Assembly: GCA_963706555.1 (NCBI GenBank)
Contig: OY970164.1
Span: 2,914,001-2,978,000, forward strand
Direction: 5' to 3'
From: Bog-473 sp963706555
GTDB lineage: Bacteria > Actinomycetota > Acidimicrobiia > Acidimicrobiales > RAAP-2
DNA length: 64,000 nucleotides
The position numbers were made by a program, and so were the translations under genes. This document shows positions 17,253 to 25,535 of the stretch, one piece after another. Positions within the stretch are counted from its first letter, which is position 1, and each line of letters begins with the position of its first letter. A model generated the notes under the pieces. The model did not search any database. It was not told where the DNA came from and saw nothing but the letters and a program-made list of their open reading frames with translations.

Positions 17253-17280
17253 TTAATGATGCTATCATTAAGCTTATAAC
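17253..17280. promoter_or_regulatory. Perfect inverted repeat, candidate operator (2)
   Basis: TTAATGAT (17253-17260), GCT, ATCATTAA (17264-17271) is a perfect 8-bp inverted repeat, continuing into AAGCTTATAAC (17270-17280). It lies 85-112 bases before the acyl-CoA dehydrogenase start. AAGCTTnATAAC-like sequence recurs at 44484-44495. The size and symmetry suit a dimeric TetR- or GntR-type repressor. Confidence 0.5.
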
Positions 17281-17364
17281 TTCGGATGAACGAGGTGCGG
17301 GGGGACATATCGTCAACGGTTTTGGCGGAAAGCGATTTTCATCAATTGAGTAAGAGGAAATGCC

Positions 17365-18537
17365 TTGGACTACGAGTTCGGCGAGGAAGGTAATCAGCTT
17401 CGATCGCTCCTGCGGGAATTGATCAATGAGCGGATCCCCCCCGGGTTCCTGGGCGTGTTCACCGATAACCCAGAGGACCTGGCGATCACCCAGCGCTTCT
17501 GCAAGGAGTTGGCGGCCAAAGGGCTCTTGACATTGTCGTGGCCCGAAGAGTTCGGCGGTCAGGACGGATCGTTGTGGGACCAGACCGTCGTGCGGGAAGA
17601 GATGTGGGCACATCACGAGCCCCGGGGCGCCCAGTACATGGGTCTCAATTGGGTTGGTCCGTCGATCATGGAGTTCGGGACGGAGCATCAAAAGGCCGTC
17701 CACTTGCCTCCGATCGCCGCCGGTGAGCGCATCTGGTGTCAAGGTTTCAGCGAGCCCGACGCCGGATCTGACCTGTTCTCCCTTTCGACGCGCGCCGTCG
17801 CGGAAGGGGAGGGTTGGCGTATCTCGGGCCAAAAGATCTGGACTTCGTACGCGGAGATGGCGGGCTACTGCTTCTTGGCCGCCAGGGTGCCCGAAGGCGA
17901 GGACGAGCCGGGTGGCATCACCATCTTCTTGATCCCGATGGACCGCGAGGGCATCGAGGTGCGCCCGATCGCGTCCATGCTCGGGCGCCATCATCTGAAC
18001 GAGTGCTTCTTCGACAACGTCTGGGCTTCTTCCGATGAGATCCTGGGCGGGATCGGCGGAGGGTCCAAGGTGATTCGCCGCACGCTGTCCTATGAGCGAG
18101 TGGGCATCGCCCGCTACGCCCGGTGTGACCGGTTGCTGTCCTTGCTGTCGCGCTCGCTCGAAGGGGAGTGGGACACGCTCCCTCCCGCCCTCCGCTCGCG
18201 CTGGAACAAGGCGCTGATCAAGGTGCGCACGGCCCGACTCCTGGCCTATCGCTGCGTGGCGGCCCAGGTCCGGGGAGATGCCAACTCGAGCACGTTGGCC
18301 AGCGTGGCTCGGGTCGCCGTCACCCAGTGCGATCAGGAGGTGGCCGAGACGCTGATGCAGGTGCTCGGTCATCGCACGCTCGAAAGGGCGGGCGCCGACG
18401 CACCGTTCCACGGTGCCATGGAGGATCACTGGCGCTACGCCCAAGCCTCGACAGTGGCGGCTGGAGCTATCGAAGTCCAGCGCGAGACGGTCGCCCGTTC
18501 GGTGTTGGGAAGGGCAAGTGGATCTCGCGCTTCCTGA
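17365..18537 (+). CDS. Acyl-CoA dehydrogenase, full-length subunit
   Basis: A 390-residue acyl-CoA dehydrogenase with the N-terminal helical domain, the middle beta domain (CQGFSEPDAGSDLFSLSTRA, about 127-146; KIWTSYAEMAGYCF) and the C-terminal FAD domain ending IEVQRETVARSVLG. It would desaturate an acyl-CoA. The residue expected to be the general base in the short-chain type is not obvious, which is common in actinobacterial heteromeric dehydrogenases. Start is TTG at 17365 with AAGAGGAAA upstream; an ATG at 17360 is out of frame. It overlaps by 20 bases a second, shorter dehydrogenase gene, and the two probably form one heteromeric enzyme like the FadE pairs of steroid degraders. Confidence 0.87.
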   Translation: MDYEFGEEGNQLRSLLRELINERIPPGFLGVFTDNPEDLAITQRFCKELAAKGLLTLSWPEEFGGQDGSLWDQTVVREEMWAHHEPRGAQYMGLNWVGPSIMEFGTEHQKAVHLPPIAAGERIWCQGFSEPDAGSDLFSLSTRAVAEGEGWRISGQKIWTSYAEMAGYCFLAARVPEGEDEPGGITIFLIPMDREGIEVRPIASMLGRHHLNECFFDNVWASSDEILGGIGGGSKVIRRTLSYERVGIARYARCDRLLSLLSRSLEGEWDTLPPALRSRWNKALIKVRTARLLAYRCVAAQVRGDANSSTLASVARVAVTQCDQEVAETLMQVLGHRTLERAGADAPFHGAMEDHWRYAQASTVAAGAIEVQRETVARSVLGRASGSRAS

Positions 18538-19477
18538 GGTCGCAGAGCAATTCGCCGCCGCGGCCGAACGGGCCTTCGCCGCCGCCGGTGGGCTCGAGCT
18601 GGCGCGTCGGGCCGAAATCGATCCCGCCTTGCGCATGCGGGAGATCAAGGTCGTCCTCGACACGCTCGGCGTGCCCGACCTCGACCCCCGGGCCGACCTC
18701 GACTCGTCCGTCATGGGGGCGGAGTTGGTGCGCGTGGCCGGTCGCTCCATCGTTCCTTTCCCCGTGGTGGCCTACGTCGCAGCTCGGCCCGGGGATGGGA
18801 AACCCGTGGCCTTCGCCTCATCGTCGCCGCTCCGGGTCGACCACGGAGACCTCTTCGGCGAGTGGGTGCTCCACGACCTCGACGGCACAGTATCTGAAGC
18901 GACGTCAGCCGGGGTGCGCCTCGAGAGTCGGCTGGCTCCGTTCGTCACGAACATGACGCCCCAGCGTGACCTCGGGCCGAGCCCCGCGGGTGAGATCGAG
19001 CTGCTTTGCGTCCTGTGGGCCTCGTACCTGCTCGGGGTGAGCGAGTACGCCCTCGAACTGGCCGTCGACCATGTGAAGGGCAGGGTCCAGTTCGGCCGGC
19101 CGCTGTCCGACCTGCAGTCGGTCCGCTTCCAGGTGGCCGACGCCACCGTGGCCGTCGACGGACTGCGAGAGTTCATCCGCTTCAGCTTGTGGCGCTTGTC
19201 CACCGATCCGCTCCATGCGCGCAGTGACGCGTTGGCCGCTCGTTTGCAGGCCCAGGAGGTGGCCCAGCCTGTCGTGCGCCTGGCGCAACAACTCCACGGC
19301 GCGGCCGGAATGTGCGACGAGTACGACATCTCGTTCCTGGTTCGTCACGTGCAGCCGGCTCTGCGGCTCCCGGTTGACTCCGATGCGCTGTCGGACATCC
19401 TTTTCGACAGCATCAGCGCCGACGGCTTCGCCACGCTCTTCCCTCTGCGGGCCGCAGACGTGACCGGGCCGGACTGA
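18518..19477 (+). CDS. Acyl-CoA dehydrogenase, short partner subunit
   Basis: A 319-residue acyl-CoA dehydrogenase-like protein with a reduced N-terminal and middle domain but a recognisable C-terminal helical bundle: YALELAVDHVKGRVQFGRPLSDLQSVRFQ type sequence (about 185-210) and LAQQLHGAAGMCDEYDISF near 255. In heteromeric actinobacterial dehydrogenases (such as the FadE26-FadE27 or FadE28-FadE29 type), one subunit binds FAD poorly and the pair forms an alpha2beta2 enzyme; this pair fits that pattern by inference. GTG at 18518, with GGGAAGGGC just before it, overlaps the previous gene by 20 bases. An SDR starts 10 bases after its stop. Confidence 0.82.
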   Translation: MDLALPEVAEQFAAAAERAFAAAGGLELARRAEIDPALRMREIKVVLDTLGVPDLDPRADLDSSVMGAELVRVAGRSIVPFPVVAYVAARPGDGKPVAFASSSPLRVDHGDLFGEWVLHDLDGTVSEATSAGVRLESRLAPFVTNMTPQRDLGPSPAGEIELLCVLWASYLLGVSEYALELAVDHVKGRVQFGRPLSDLQSVRFQVADATVAVDGLREFIRFSLWRLSTDPLHARSDALAARLQAQEVAQPVVRLAQQLHGAAGMCDEYDISFLVRHVQPALRLPVDSDALSDILFDSISADGFATLFPLRAADVTGPD

Positions 19478-19487
19478 ACGTGCGGAA

Positions 19488-20321
19488 ATGACTGAAGAAT
19501 CGACGCCGGAGTCGCTCGACGTCCCGGCGACGCGTCTTGATGGACGCACCGCGCTGATCACCGGTGGTGGCCGAGGAATAGGACGAGTGCTTGCGCTGGT
19601 CTTCGCGCGCGCCGGCGCTAACGTCGTCGTGGCATCGCGTAGTGCGGATCAGGTCGGCGCGGTCCAAAAGGAAATCGCAGCGCTGGGAGCCACGGGGTTA
19701 GGTCTCGTGGCCGACGTGAGCGACCCTCGCGAGGTGCGGGCGATGGCATCGGCGGCGCTGGACGAGTTCGGCCGCGTGGACATACTCGTGAACAATGCCG
19801 GGAACCTCATCTACAAGCCCCTGGTGCCTCTGCCCGGTTCCACATTGCAAGGCAAGTGGACCAGTCCGGGCCCGGTGTCCGATGAGGAGTGGTTCGGCAC
19901 GCTCAACACGCATGTGAGTGCCAGTTTCTTCGCGCTGCGTGAGCTGGTGCCCGGCATGCTCGAACATCGATGGGGCCGCGTTCTGAACATCACGAGCGCC
20001 GCGCGTTCGCGGGTCGTGCCATTTTGCGCGCCCTACGAAATGGCCAAAGGTGCCTTGGCAGCACTGACCCGGAGCCTGGCCCACGAATGGGCGGGGTATC
20101 AGGTCACGGTCAACTCGATCGCACCCGGGCAGTTCCACACCACGATGTCGGCTGACCTGCACGAAATCCCCAAGTCCCGCGAATGGATGATGAAGCGGAT
20201 CCCCATGCACCGTGACGGCGCGTTCTCCGAATTGGGAGCGTTAGCGCTCTACCTGGTCAGTGATGCAGCGGCGTTCGTCACCGGCCAGGAGATCTTCATC
20301 GACGGCGGTGAAGCCCTGTAG
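19488..20321 (+). CDS. Short-chain dehydrogenase/reductase
   Basis: A 277-residue classical SDR. TGGGRGIGR (about 24-32) binds the cofactor, NNAGN is the structural motif, NITSAARS supplies Ser and YEMAKGAL supplies Tyr/Lys. Between NNAG and the active site there is an extra loop (LVPLPGSTLQGKWTSPGPVS region) of about ten residues more than usual. The terminal VTGQEIFIDGGEAL is typical. The ATG at 19488 follows the dehydrogenase pair by ten bases, so it is in the same operon and may oxidise the 3-hydroxyacyl-CoA or an alcohol made downstream of the dehydrogenase step. Confidence 0.87.
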   Translation: MTEESTPESLDVPATRLDGRTALITGGGRGIGRVLALVFARAGANVVVASRSADQVGAVQKEIAALGATGLGLVADVSDPREVRAMASAALDEFGRVDILVNNAGNLIYKPLVPLPGSTLQGKWTSPGPVSDEEWFGTLNTHVSASFFALRELVPGMLEHRWGRVLNITSAARSRVVPFCAPYEMAKGALAALTRSLAHEWAGYQVTVNSIAPGQFHTTMSADLHEIPKSREWMMKRIPMHRDGAFSELGALALYLVSDAAAFVTGQEIFIDGGEAL

Positions 20322-20372
20322 TCGACGGCGCGGCCGGCTCCTGTTGCAAAGATAGAGATACTCCACCAAGAT

Positions 20373-20408
20373 GGAACCGGCGGCGCGCCACGGGGTGGCT
20401 GCCGTTCC
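20373..20408 (+). other. Imperfect hairpin in the spacer before the amidohydrolase
   Basis: GCCAC (20387-20391), a 3-base loop and GTGGC (20395-20399) form a core, with flanking GGAAC/GTTCC able to pair across bulges. It lies 52 bases after the SDR stop. It could be a terminator or leader structure; bulges make either use uncertain. Confidence 0.3.
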
Positions 20409-20476
20409 TCTGCGCGGACAGCACGGGCACGGGTGGACTGCGGGAAGGCTGAAGTGCGCTCCTCGATGGAGGGGGC

Positions 20477-21661
20477 GTGAAGCGTGAAATGGGGGTGGCA
20501 GGCGTGACAGAACCGATTGCGGTGATCGATGTCGACACGCATGTCACCGAGCCGCCTGACCTGTGGACCAGCCGGATGCCGCTGCGGTTCAGAGACGAAG
20601 CGCCCCATGTGGAGTGGGACGCCGAGCGACAGCGGGATCGTTGGCACGTCGGTCGCCACACGCTGCTCGGTGTGCAGGACCAGGCCCATGCTGGATGGAA
20701 GGAGTTCTATCCGTCGACGCCCGCCACGTTCGAGGAAGCCGATCCCGGGGGCTGGAATGCGCAAGCTCGACTGAAGGTCATGGACGCCCACGGCATCACG
20801 GCGCAGATCCTCTATCCCAATCTGCTCGGTTTCTTCGGCTTCGCATTCATGGAGCTCGAACGCGATCTCGGACTGGCCTGCGTGCAGGCATTCAACGACT
20901 TCCAGGTCGAGTGGTGCAGCGCCGATCCGGGGCGCCTCATCCCCCTCGCGTTTCTCCCGTTCTGGGACGTCGAGGCGTCAGTGGTCGAACTGCGTCGCTG
21001 CGCCGAGCTTGGCTTCCGGGGCTTCAATTGGGGGCACGACTTCGAGAAGGTCGGCCTGCCGGCCCTGCGTGACACCCACTGGGACCCGCTGATGAACCTG
21101 GCCCAGGACCTCGAGACTCCAGTCTCCTTCCACATCGGATTCGGGAACACGACGGAGGTGGAGCTGCACGAGTGGGCGTCGGTCCACGATGACGCCTCCT
21201 TCGCCCAGATGTCGGTGCTGTTCTTTCTGGGTAACGCAGCGGTCATCACCGATCTGTGCATGGGGGGCATCTGCGAACGCTTTCCCCGCCTGAACTTCGT
21301 CTCCGTCGAAAGCGGTTTCGGGTACGTCCCCTACCTCCTGGAGGCCATGGACTGGATGTACAAGAACAACCGGGCGTCGAGGACGCGTGACGGAAAGCCG
21401 CTGCCGAGCGAGTACTTCAGGCGCCAGGTGTACGCCACGTTCTGGTTCGAGAAGAACGTGGGCCGGCTCATCGATCTTCTCCCGGACAATGTTATGTTCG
21501 AGTCCGACTACCCCCACCCGACCAGCTTGTCGCCCGGTCCGGGCAGCGCAGCTACGGACGCCAAGACAACCATCGCCAACAACCTCGCGCAGCTTCCCGA
21601 CGAGATCCGTCGGAAGGTCTTGCACGATACGGCCGCACGTATCTACAAACTCGACGCCTGA
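20477..21661 (+). CDS. Amidohydrolase_2 family protein
   Basis: A 394-residue TIM-barrel hydrolase or decarboxylase of the amidohydrolase_2 family. The first metal motif is DVDTHVTEP (His-x-x-Glu), followed by SFHIGFG in the middle and MFESDYPHPTS near the C-terminus, which supply His and Asp ligands. GTG at 20477 is directly downstream of GGAGGGGG; ATG at 20489 or GTG at 20504 (MTEPIAV) could equally be the start, giving up to nine fewer residues. It precedes an ABM-type monooxygenase by 18 bases, then a P450. It resembles the proteins at 2129, 49681, 53220 and 57784 in motifs and length but is clearly diverged. Confidence 0.83.
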   Translation: MKREMGVAGVTEPIAVIDVDTHVTEPPDLWTSRMPLRFRDEAPHVEWDAERQRDRWHVGRHTLLGVQDQAHAGWKEFYPSTPATFEEADPGGWNAQARLKVMDAHGITAQILYPNLLGFFGFAFMELERDLGLACVQAFNDFQVEWCSADPGRLIPLAFLPFWDVEASVVELRRCAELGFRGFNWGHDFEKVGLPALRDTHWDPLMNLAQDLETPVSFHIGFGNTTEVELHEWASVHDDASFAQMSVLFFLGNAAVITDLCMGGICERFPRLNFVSVESGFGYVPYLLEAMDWMYKNNRASRTRDGKPLPSEYFRRQVYATFWFEKNVGRLIDLLPDNVMFESDYPHPTSLSPGPGSAATDAKTTIANNLAQLPDEIRRKVLHDTAARIYKLDA

Positions 21662-21679
21662 ACAAGAAGGAGTAGCTCC

Positions 21680-22039
21680 ATGTCCACAGAGAATGAAGTC
21701 GCCTGGCTCTTCGAGCTCGAAGTGAAACCGGAGAACCGGGGTGCGCTCGAGGCGCTCATCCCCGAGATGGTCGAGGAGACCAAGAAATCGGAGCCGGGGT
21801 CGCGCGCCTATCAGATTTTCGCCACGGATACCTCGATCAACGTGTACGAACGTTACGACGACTCCGACGCTGCGCTCGAACACATGAAGAACTTCGGTGA
21901 GAAGTTCGCCGCTCGCTTCATGGCCTTGGTGACCCCGGTCCGTTTCACCCTGCTGGGTGCCCCCAGCCCCGAACTGCTCGAAGTGGTCGGCCCCATCGGG
22001 GCCATTGTGAACACGCCACTCGGCGGCTACATCAAATAA
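21680..22039 (+). CDS. Antibiotic biosynthesis monooxygenase (ABM) domain protein
   Basis: A 119-residue protein with the ferredoxin-like ABM/YgiN fold: VAWLFELEVKPENRGALEALIPEM at the start, EPGSRAYQIFATD in the middle, NVYERYDDSDAALEHMKN and a long C-terminal tail. Members include quinol monooxygenases that need no cofactor and small dimeric proteins of unknown activity. The tail after about residue 95 (LLGAPSPELLEVVGPIGAIVN) is longer than in YgiN. ATG at 21680 follows AAGAAGGAG. It is co-directional with the amidohydrolase before it and the P450 30 bases after it. Confidence 0.78.
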   Translation: MSTENEVAWLFELEVKPENRGALEALIPEMVEETKKSEPGSRAYQIFATDTSINVYERYDDSDAALEHMKNFGEKFAARFMALVTPVRFTLLGAPSPELLEVVGPIGAIVNTPLGGYIK

Positions 22040-22068
22040 GCGCCAACCGTCTCGCCAAGGGGAATCAG

Positions 22069-23280
22069 ATGAAAAGTTCGGACACGACGCCCGTCGTGAA
22101 TGCCAGTTTCCACGAGGACGGGTTCAACCAGGACCCGTATCCCATGCTCGAGGAGATTCGACGCGCCGGTCCGATCGTGTACAACGAGCTCTTGGACCGT
22201 TGGATGGTGACTGCGTACCCACTCGTCTCGCGTGTCCTGGGCGACAGCGGCCACTACGCCCAAGGCGCGAGCGACGCCTTCGTCGACTTCTTTGGCGGCA
22301 CGACGATGGAGACCATCGACGAACCCGCACGCCACAATGCGATGCGCGGCATCTGGGCCGAAGACTTTCAGCGCGGCAATCTCGAGAGTCGTCGCGAGCT
22401 GGTCGAGCGGGTGGTTGCCTCGCAGCTCGACCCCTTCGTCGAGCGTCTCCGGTCGGGCGAGACGGTTGAAGCCGTGGCCGAGCTCACCCGCAGCATCCCG
22501 ACGCTGGTCATCGCAAACATGCTCGGGATCGACACGGCGATGTTCACGCAGTTCAGCGCCTGGAGTGATGCGATGGGTGCGACGACCGAGGGAGCGTTGG
22601 ACCCGACCGAGAAGGGCATGGAGACCGTCATGGCCGGTCGCCAGGCCACAGCGGAGCTCAACGCCTACATCGCAGAGCAGGTGAACGAGCGCCGGAGAAA
22701 TCCGAGCGACGACCTCATCGGGAAGATGGTGGCCGCGCCTTTCGCGCAAACCGAAATGAGCGAGAAGGAGATCATCGCGAGCAACACGCAGCTGGTCTTC
22801 GCCGGCAACGAGACCACCGCCAAGCTGATGGCGCACACCCTCGTCTCCCTGGCGGCCCATCCCGACCAGCGCCGCCTGTTGGCCCAGGACCGATCCCTCG
22901 TGCTTCCGGCCATCGAAGAGGTACATCGCTGGCAGACCATCACGCAGTTCATCGACCGCGACGTCCGGGTCGAGGTCGAGTTGGCCGGCGTCAGACTCCC
23001 GCCCGGGGCCGTGGTCATGCCCATACAGGGTGCGGGGAACCGCGATCCGGACAGGTGGGACAACGCCTCGGCCTTTGACATCACACGGCCGCCGCGTCAG
23101 CACCTTGGCTTCGGCTTCGGGCTCCACAGCTGCATCGGTCTCAACCTGGCCCGGCTCGAGGTCCAGGTCTGGCTCGATCGCCTGCTCGATCTGTTGCCCG
23201 ACTTCGAGGTCGTCGGTGAGGTGGACTACGGGCCGAATTACCAGTTGCGCGGCCCGGCTGCGGTGTACCTCGCCGCTTGA
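22069..23280 (+). CDS. Cytochrome P450 (first of three)
   Basis: A 403-residue soluble bacterial P450 that would hydroxylate or otherwise oxidise a substrate with electrons from a ferredoxin. The I-helix oxygen-activation motif is AGNETT (residues 245-250), the K-helix ExxR is EEVHR, and the haem loop is FGFGLHSCIG with Cys355 as the iron ligand. Length is normal for class I enzymes. ATG at 22069 follows AAGGGGAA. No ferredoxin gene is adjacent; the nearest are at 26377 and 28472 in the next operon, either of which could serve it. It is the last gene before an AT-rich spacer at 23281-23331. Confidence 0.92.
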   Translation: MKSSDTTPVVNASFHEDGFNQDPYPMLEEIRRAGPIVYNELLDRWMVTAYPLVSRVLGDSGHYAQGASDAFVDFFGGTTMETIDEPARHNAMRGIWAEDFQRGNLESRRELVERVVASQLDPFVERLRSGETVEAVAELTRSIPTLVIANMLGIDTAMFTQFSAWSDAMGATTEGALDPTEKGMETVMAGRQATAELNAYIAEQVNERRRNPSDDLIGKMVAAPFAQTEMSEKEIIASNTQLVFAGNETTAKLMAHTLVSLAAHPDQRRLLAQDRSLVLPAIEEVHRWQTITQFIDRDVRVEVELAGVRLPPGAVVMPIQGAGNRDPDRWDNASAFDITRPPRQHLGFGFGLHSCIGLNLARLEVQVWLDRLLDLLPDFEVVGEVDYGPNYQLRGPAAVYLAA

Positions 23281-23331
23281 CTGCTTACCTTGTGATTACT
23301 AACTTTGCACATTAACGTTGAGGGGGGCTGA

Positions 23332-24252
23332 GTGGAAGATTTCAAGGTCATCGGGGACCGTCTTTCCAACTGGGGAAGGTGGGGAGCAGAGGACCAACGA
23401 GGGACACTGAACTTCATCACGCCGCAACGGATCGTCGAGGCGACGCGCTGCGTGCGTACCGGGAAGGTCTTCGAGCTCAGCATCCCGATCGGTGCCGACG
23501 GTCCGCAGACCGGTTTGGGCGGCCGGATCAATCCGCTGCACTTCATGACCGTCATGCCCACTGACGATCTCCATCTCAGCGGCGGTATCAACATCTCGGA
23601 CGACTTCATCTCCATGCCCTTGCAGGGCGCGACCCAATGGGACAGCCTGGCCCACGTCGGCTATGACGACGTCTTCTACAACAACGTGTCGGTGCACTCG
23701 GTCATGGCGATGGGGGGGGCGTCGCGCAACGCGATCGATAACGCTCTGCCGGGCATCGTCGGTCGCGGCGTGCTGGTCGACGTCGCACGCGCCAGAGGTG
23801 TCGAATGGATGCAGCCAGGTGAGGGGATCGAACCCGACGAGCTCGACGCCGTCCTGGCGGCGCAGGGCGTCGAGGTCTCGTCAGGTGACATCCTGGCGGT
23901 CCGCACCGGTTGGCGCCGCAAGGCCCTGGTCGACGGTTGGGAGAACTGGATGGCGGGCAACCCCGGGCTCGGCCTGGCCTGTGCCGAGTGGCTCCATGAC
24001 AAGGAGATCGCGGCGGTGGTGTCGGACAACTGGTGCATCGAGGTCCAGCCCTCAGCGGAGGGCACCGGCGTGTTGCCCCTGCACTGCGTCCTCATTCGTG
24101 ACCTCGGAATGATGTTGGGCGAGATCCTGGACCTCGAAGGGCTGGCGGAGGACTGCGCCTCCGACGGCGTCTGGGAGTTCTTCCTGGCTGCGCCCCCCCT
24201 GCGTGTGGTCGGTGGAGTCGGCTCTCCGGTGAGCCCGCTCGCCATGAAATGA
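23332..24252 (+). CDS. Cyclase family protein (kynurenine formamidase-like fold)
   Basis: A 306-residue member of the PF04199 cyclase/hydrolase family, which includes kynurenine formamidase and isatin hydrolase. The family metal motif HxGTHxDxPxH appears as QGATQWDSLAH (about 85-95): Asp and the last His are kept, but the two earlier His are Gln. This altered form suggests a different metal arrangement. The rest fits the family (ALPGIVGRGVLVDVARARG; SGDILAVRTGW; VVSDNWCIEVQP). The GTG at 23332 begins the long 23332-30914 operon after a 51-base AT-rich spacer (ATTACTAACTTTGCAC). It may open a ring amide or lactone, or hydrate a cyclic intermediate. Confidence 0.8.
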   Translation: MEDFKVIGDRLSNWGRWGAEDQRGTLNFITPQRIVEATRCVRTGKVFELSIPIGADGPQTGLGGRINPLHFMTVMPTDDLHLSGGINISDDFISMPLQGATQWDSLAHVGYDDVFYNNVSVHSVMAMGGASRNAIDNALPGIVGRGVLVDVARARGVEWMQPGEGIEPDELDAVLAAQGVEVSSGDILAVRTGWRRKALVDGWENWMAGNPGLGLACAEWLHDKEIAAVVSDNWCIEVQPSAEGTGVLPLHCVLIRDLGMMLGEILDLEGLAEDCASDGVWEFFLAAPPLRVVGGVGSPVSPLAMK

Positions 24253-24283
24253 GTGGGCCCGTCCTGACCGGGAAGGGCCGGCC

Positions 24284-25531
24284 GTGACTGTTTTCCAGTA
24301 CAAGCTCACGGCCCGCGCCGGTCCCATCACCGTCGAGGACTACCGGCAACTGGCCAAGCGAGCCGTGCCGAGCATGGTCTGGGCCTACGTCGACAGCGGC
24401 GCCGAGGACCTCGGCACCCTCAAAGCCAATCGCGAAGCATTCGAGAGATGGTGCCTGCGGACCAAAGTCTTGACGGGCAAGGACGCGAAGGATCTCAGTG
24501 TCGAGGTGGCCGGGGTCCCACTCTCGATGCCGATCCTGTTGGCGCCGACCGGCTTGACCGGGATCTCGCACTGGACGGGTGAAGTCGGTGCGGCGCAGGC
24601 AGCGGAAGGCGTCGGCACGCGGGCCATCCTGAGCACGGCCGCCACCTATTCGATCGAGGAAGTGGGGGCGGCCACCAGGGAGGACCACTTCTACCAGCTC
24701 TATCCATGGGCCGACGAGGCCACAGGCGCCAGAGCGTTGACGGAGTCCTTCCTCGATCGGGCAAAGCGGTCCGGATTCCGGGCGCTCTTCGTGACGGTCG
24801 ACGTCCCGATTCACGGAAACCGGGAGAGCGAGCGCAAGCGGGGAATGGGGACGCCGCCCGTCCTGACCCCGGCCCGGATCGCCAGTGCGGCCATCAGGCC
24901 CAAGTGGTGGTACGGCTTCCTGCGCTACCAGAGGATGTCGGCGCGCAACCTGGTCGACGAAGGTGGCGCGCGGGCCGCAGTGCGCTCGGTCCAGGCGCAG
25001 TACAAGTGGATGCGGCCCGAGCTCGTCTGGGATGACTTCGCCTGGATGCGTGAGCAGTGGGACGGTCCGGTCTACATCAAGGGCGTGCTCGACGCCGAGG
25101 ACGCGGCGCGGGCCATCGACTTGGGAGCGACCGGCGTCGTGGTGTCGAACCACGGCGGCCGCCAACTCGACGGTGCGGTCGCAACGCTCGATGCACTCCC
25201 GGCCATCGCCCGACGGCTCGACGGCCAAGGCGAGATCCTGATCGACGGGGGCATTCGGCGCGGCAGCGACATCGTCAAGGCGCTGTGCCTGGGTGCGAAG
25301 GCGGTGTGCATCGGTCGCCCGTATCTCTACGGCCTCGGCGCCCGGGGCCCGGCCGGTGTGGCGCACATTCTCAATATCCTCCGAGAGGAAGTGGCGCGCA
25401 CCATGACCCTCATGGGCGTGGAGCGGCTGGAGGACTTGGACGAGTCCTGGCTGATCCCGGCGCAACAGGTCGTACGCGATGAGTTCTATTCGGGTCACAT
25501 GACGGGCTTCGAGGCCCGGGCGGGGGGATAG
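24284..25531 (+). CDS. FMN-dependent alpha-hydroxy-acid oxidase/dehydrogenase
   Basis: A 415-residue TIM-barrel flavoprotein of the lactate/glycolate oxidase family, converting a 2-hydroxyacid to a 2-oxoacid. Visible features include PILLAPTGLTG (FMN contact, about 86-96), an active-site Tyr in FYQLYPW, an Asp in TVDVP, and the signature SNHGGRQLDG near 287-296 with the catalytic His and substrate-binding Arg, followed by LIDGGIRRGSDIVKAL for the FMN phosphate. Electrons may go to oxygen, a quinone or mycofactocin. GTG start at 24284. Together with the dehydrogenase at 27347 and the two aldolases it implies 2-hydroxyacid and 2-oxoacid intermediates in this operon. Confidence 0.88.
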   Translation: MTVFQYKLTARAGPITVEDYRQLAKRAVPSMVWAYVDSGAEDLGTLKANREAFERWCLRTKVLTGKDAKDLSVEVAGVPLSMPILLAPTGLTGISHWTGEVGAAQAAEGVGTRAILSTAATYSIEEVGAATREDHFYQLYPWADEATGARALTESFLDRAKRSGFRALFVTVDVPIHGNRESERKRGMGTPPVLTPARIASAAIRPKWWYGFLRYQRMSARNLVDEGGARAAVRSVQAQYKWMRPELVWDDFAWMREQWDGPVYIKGVLDAEDAARAIDLGATGVVVSNHGGRQLDGAVATLDALPAIARRLDGQGEILIDGGIRRGSDIVKALCLGAKAVCIGRPYLYGLGARGPAGVAHILNILREEVARTMTLMGVERLEDLDESWLIPAQQVVRDEFYSGHMTGFEARAGG

Positions 25532-25535
25532 GCGG

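Noticed and set aside
17038..18750. N-terminal extension of the minus-strand CoA ligase (open frame to 18750)
   Set aside because: It is antisense to the acyl-CoA dehydrogenase, runs through the AT-rich spacer and has no similarity to the ligase family, which starts near 16989-17037.
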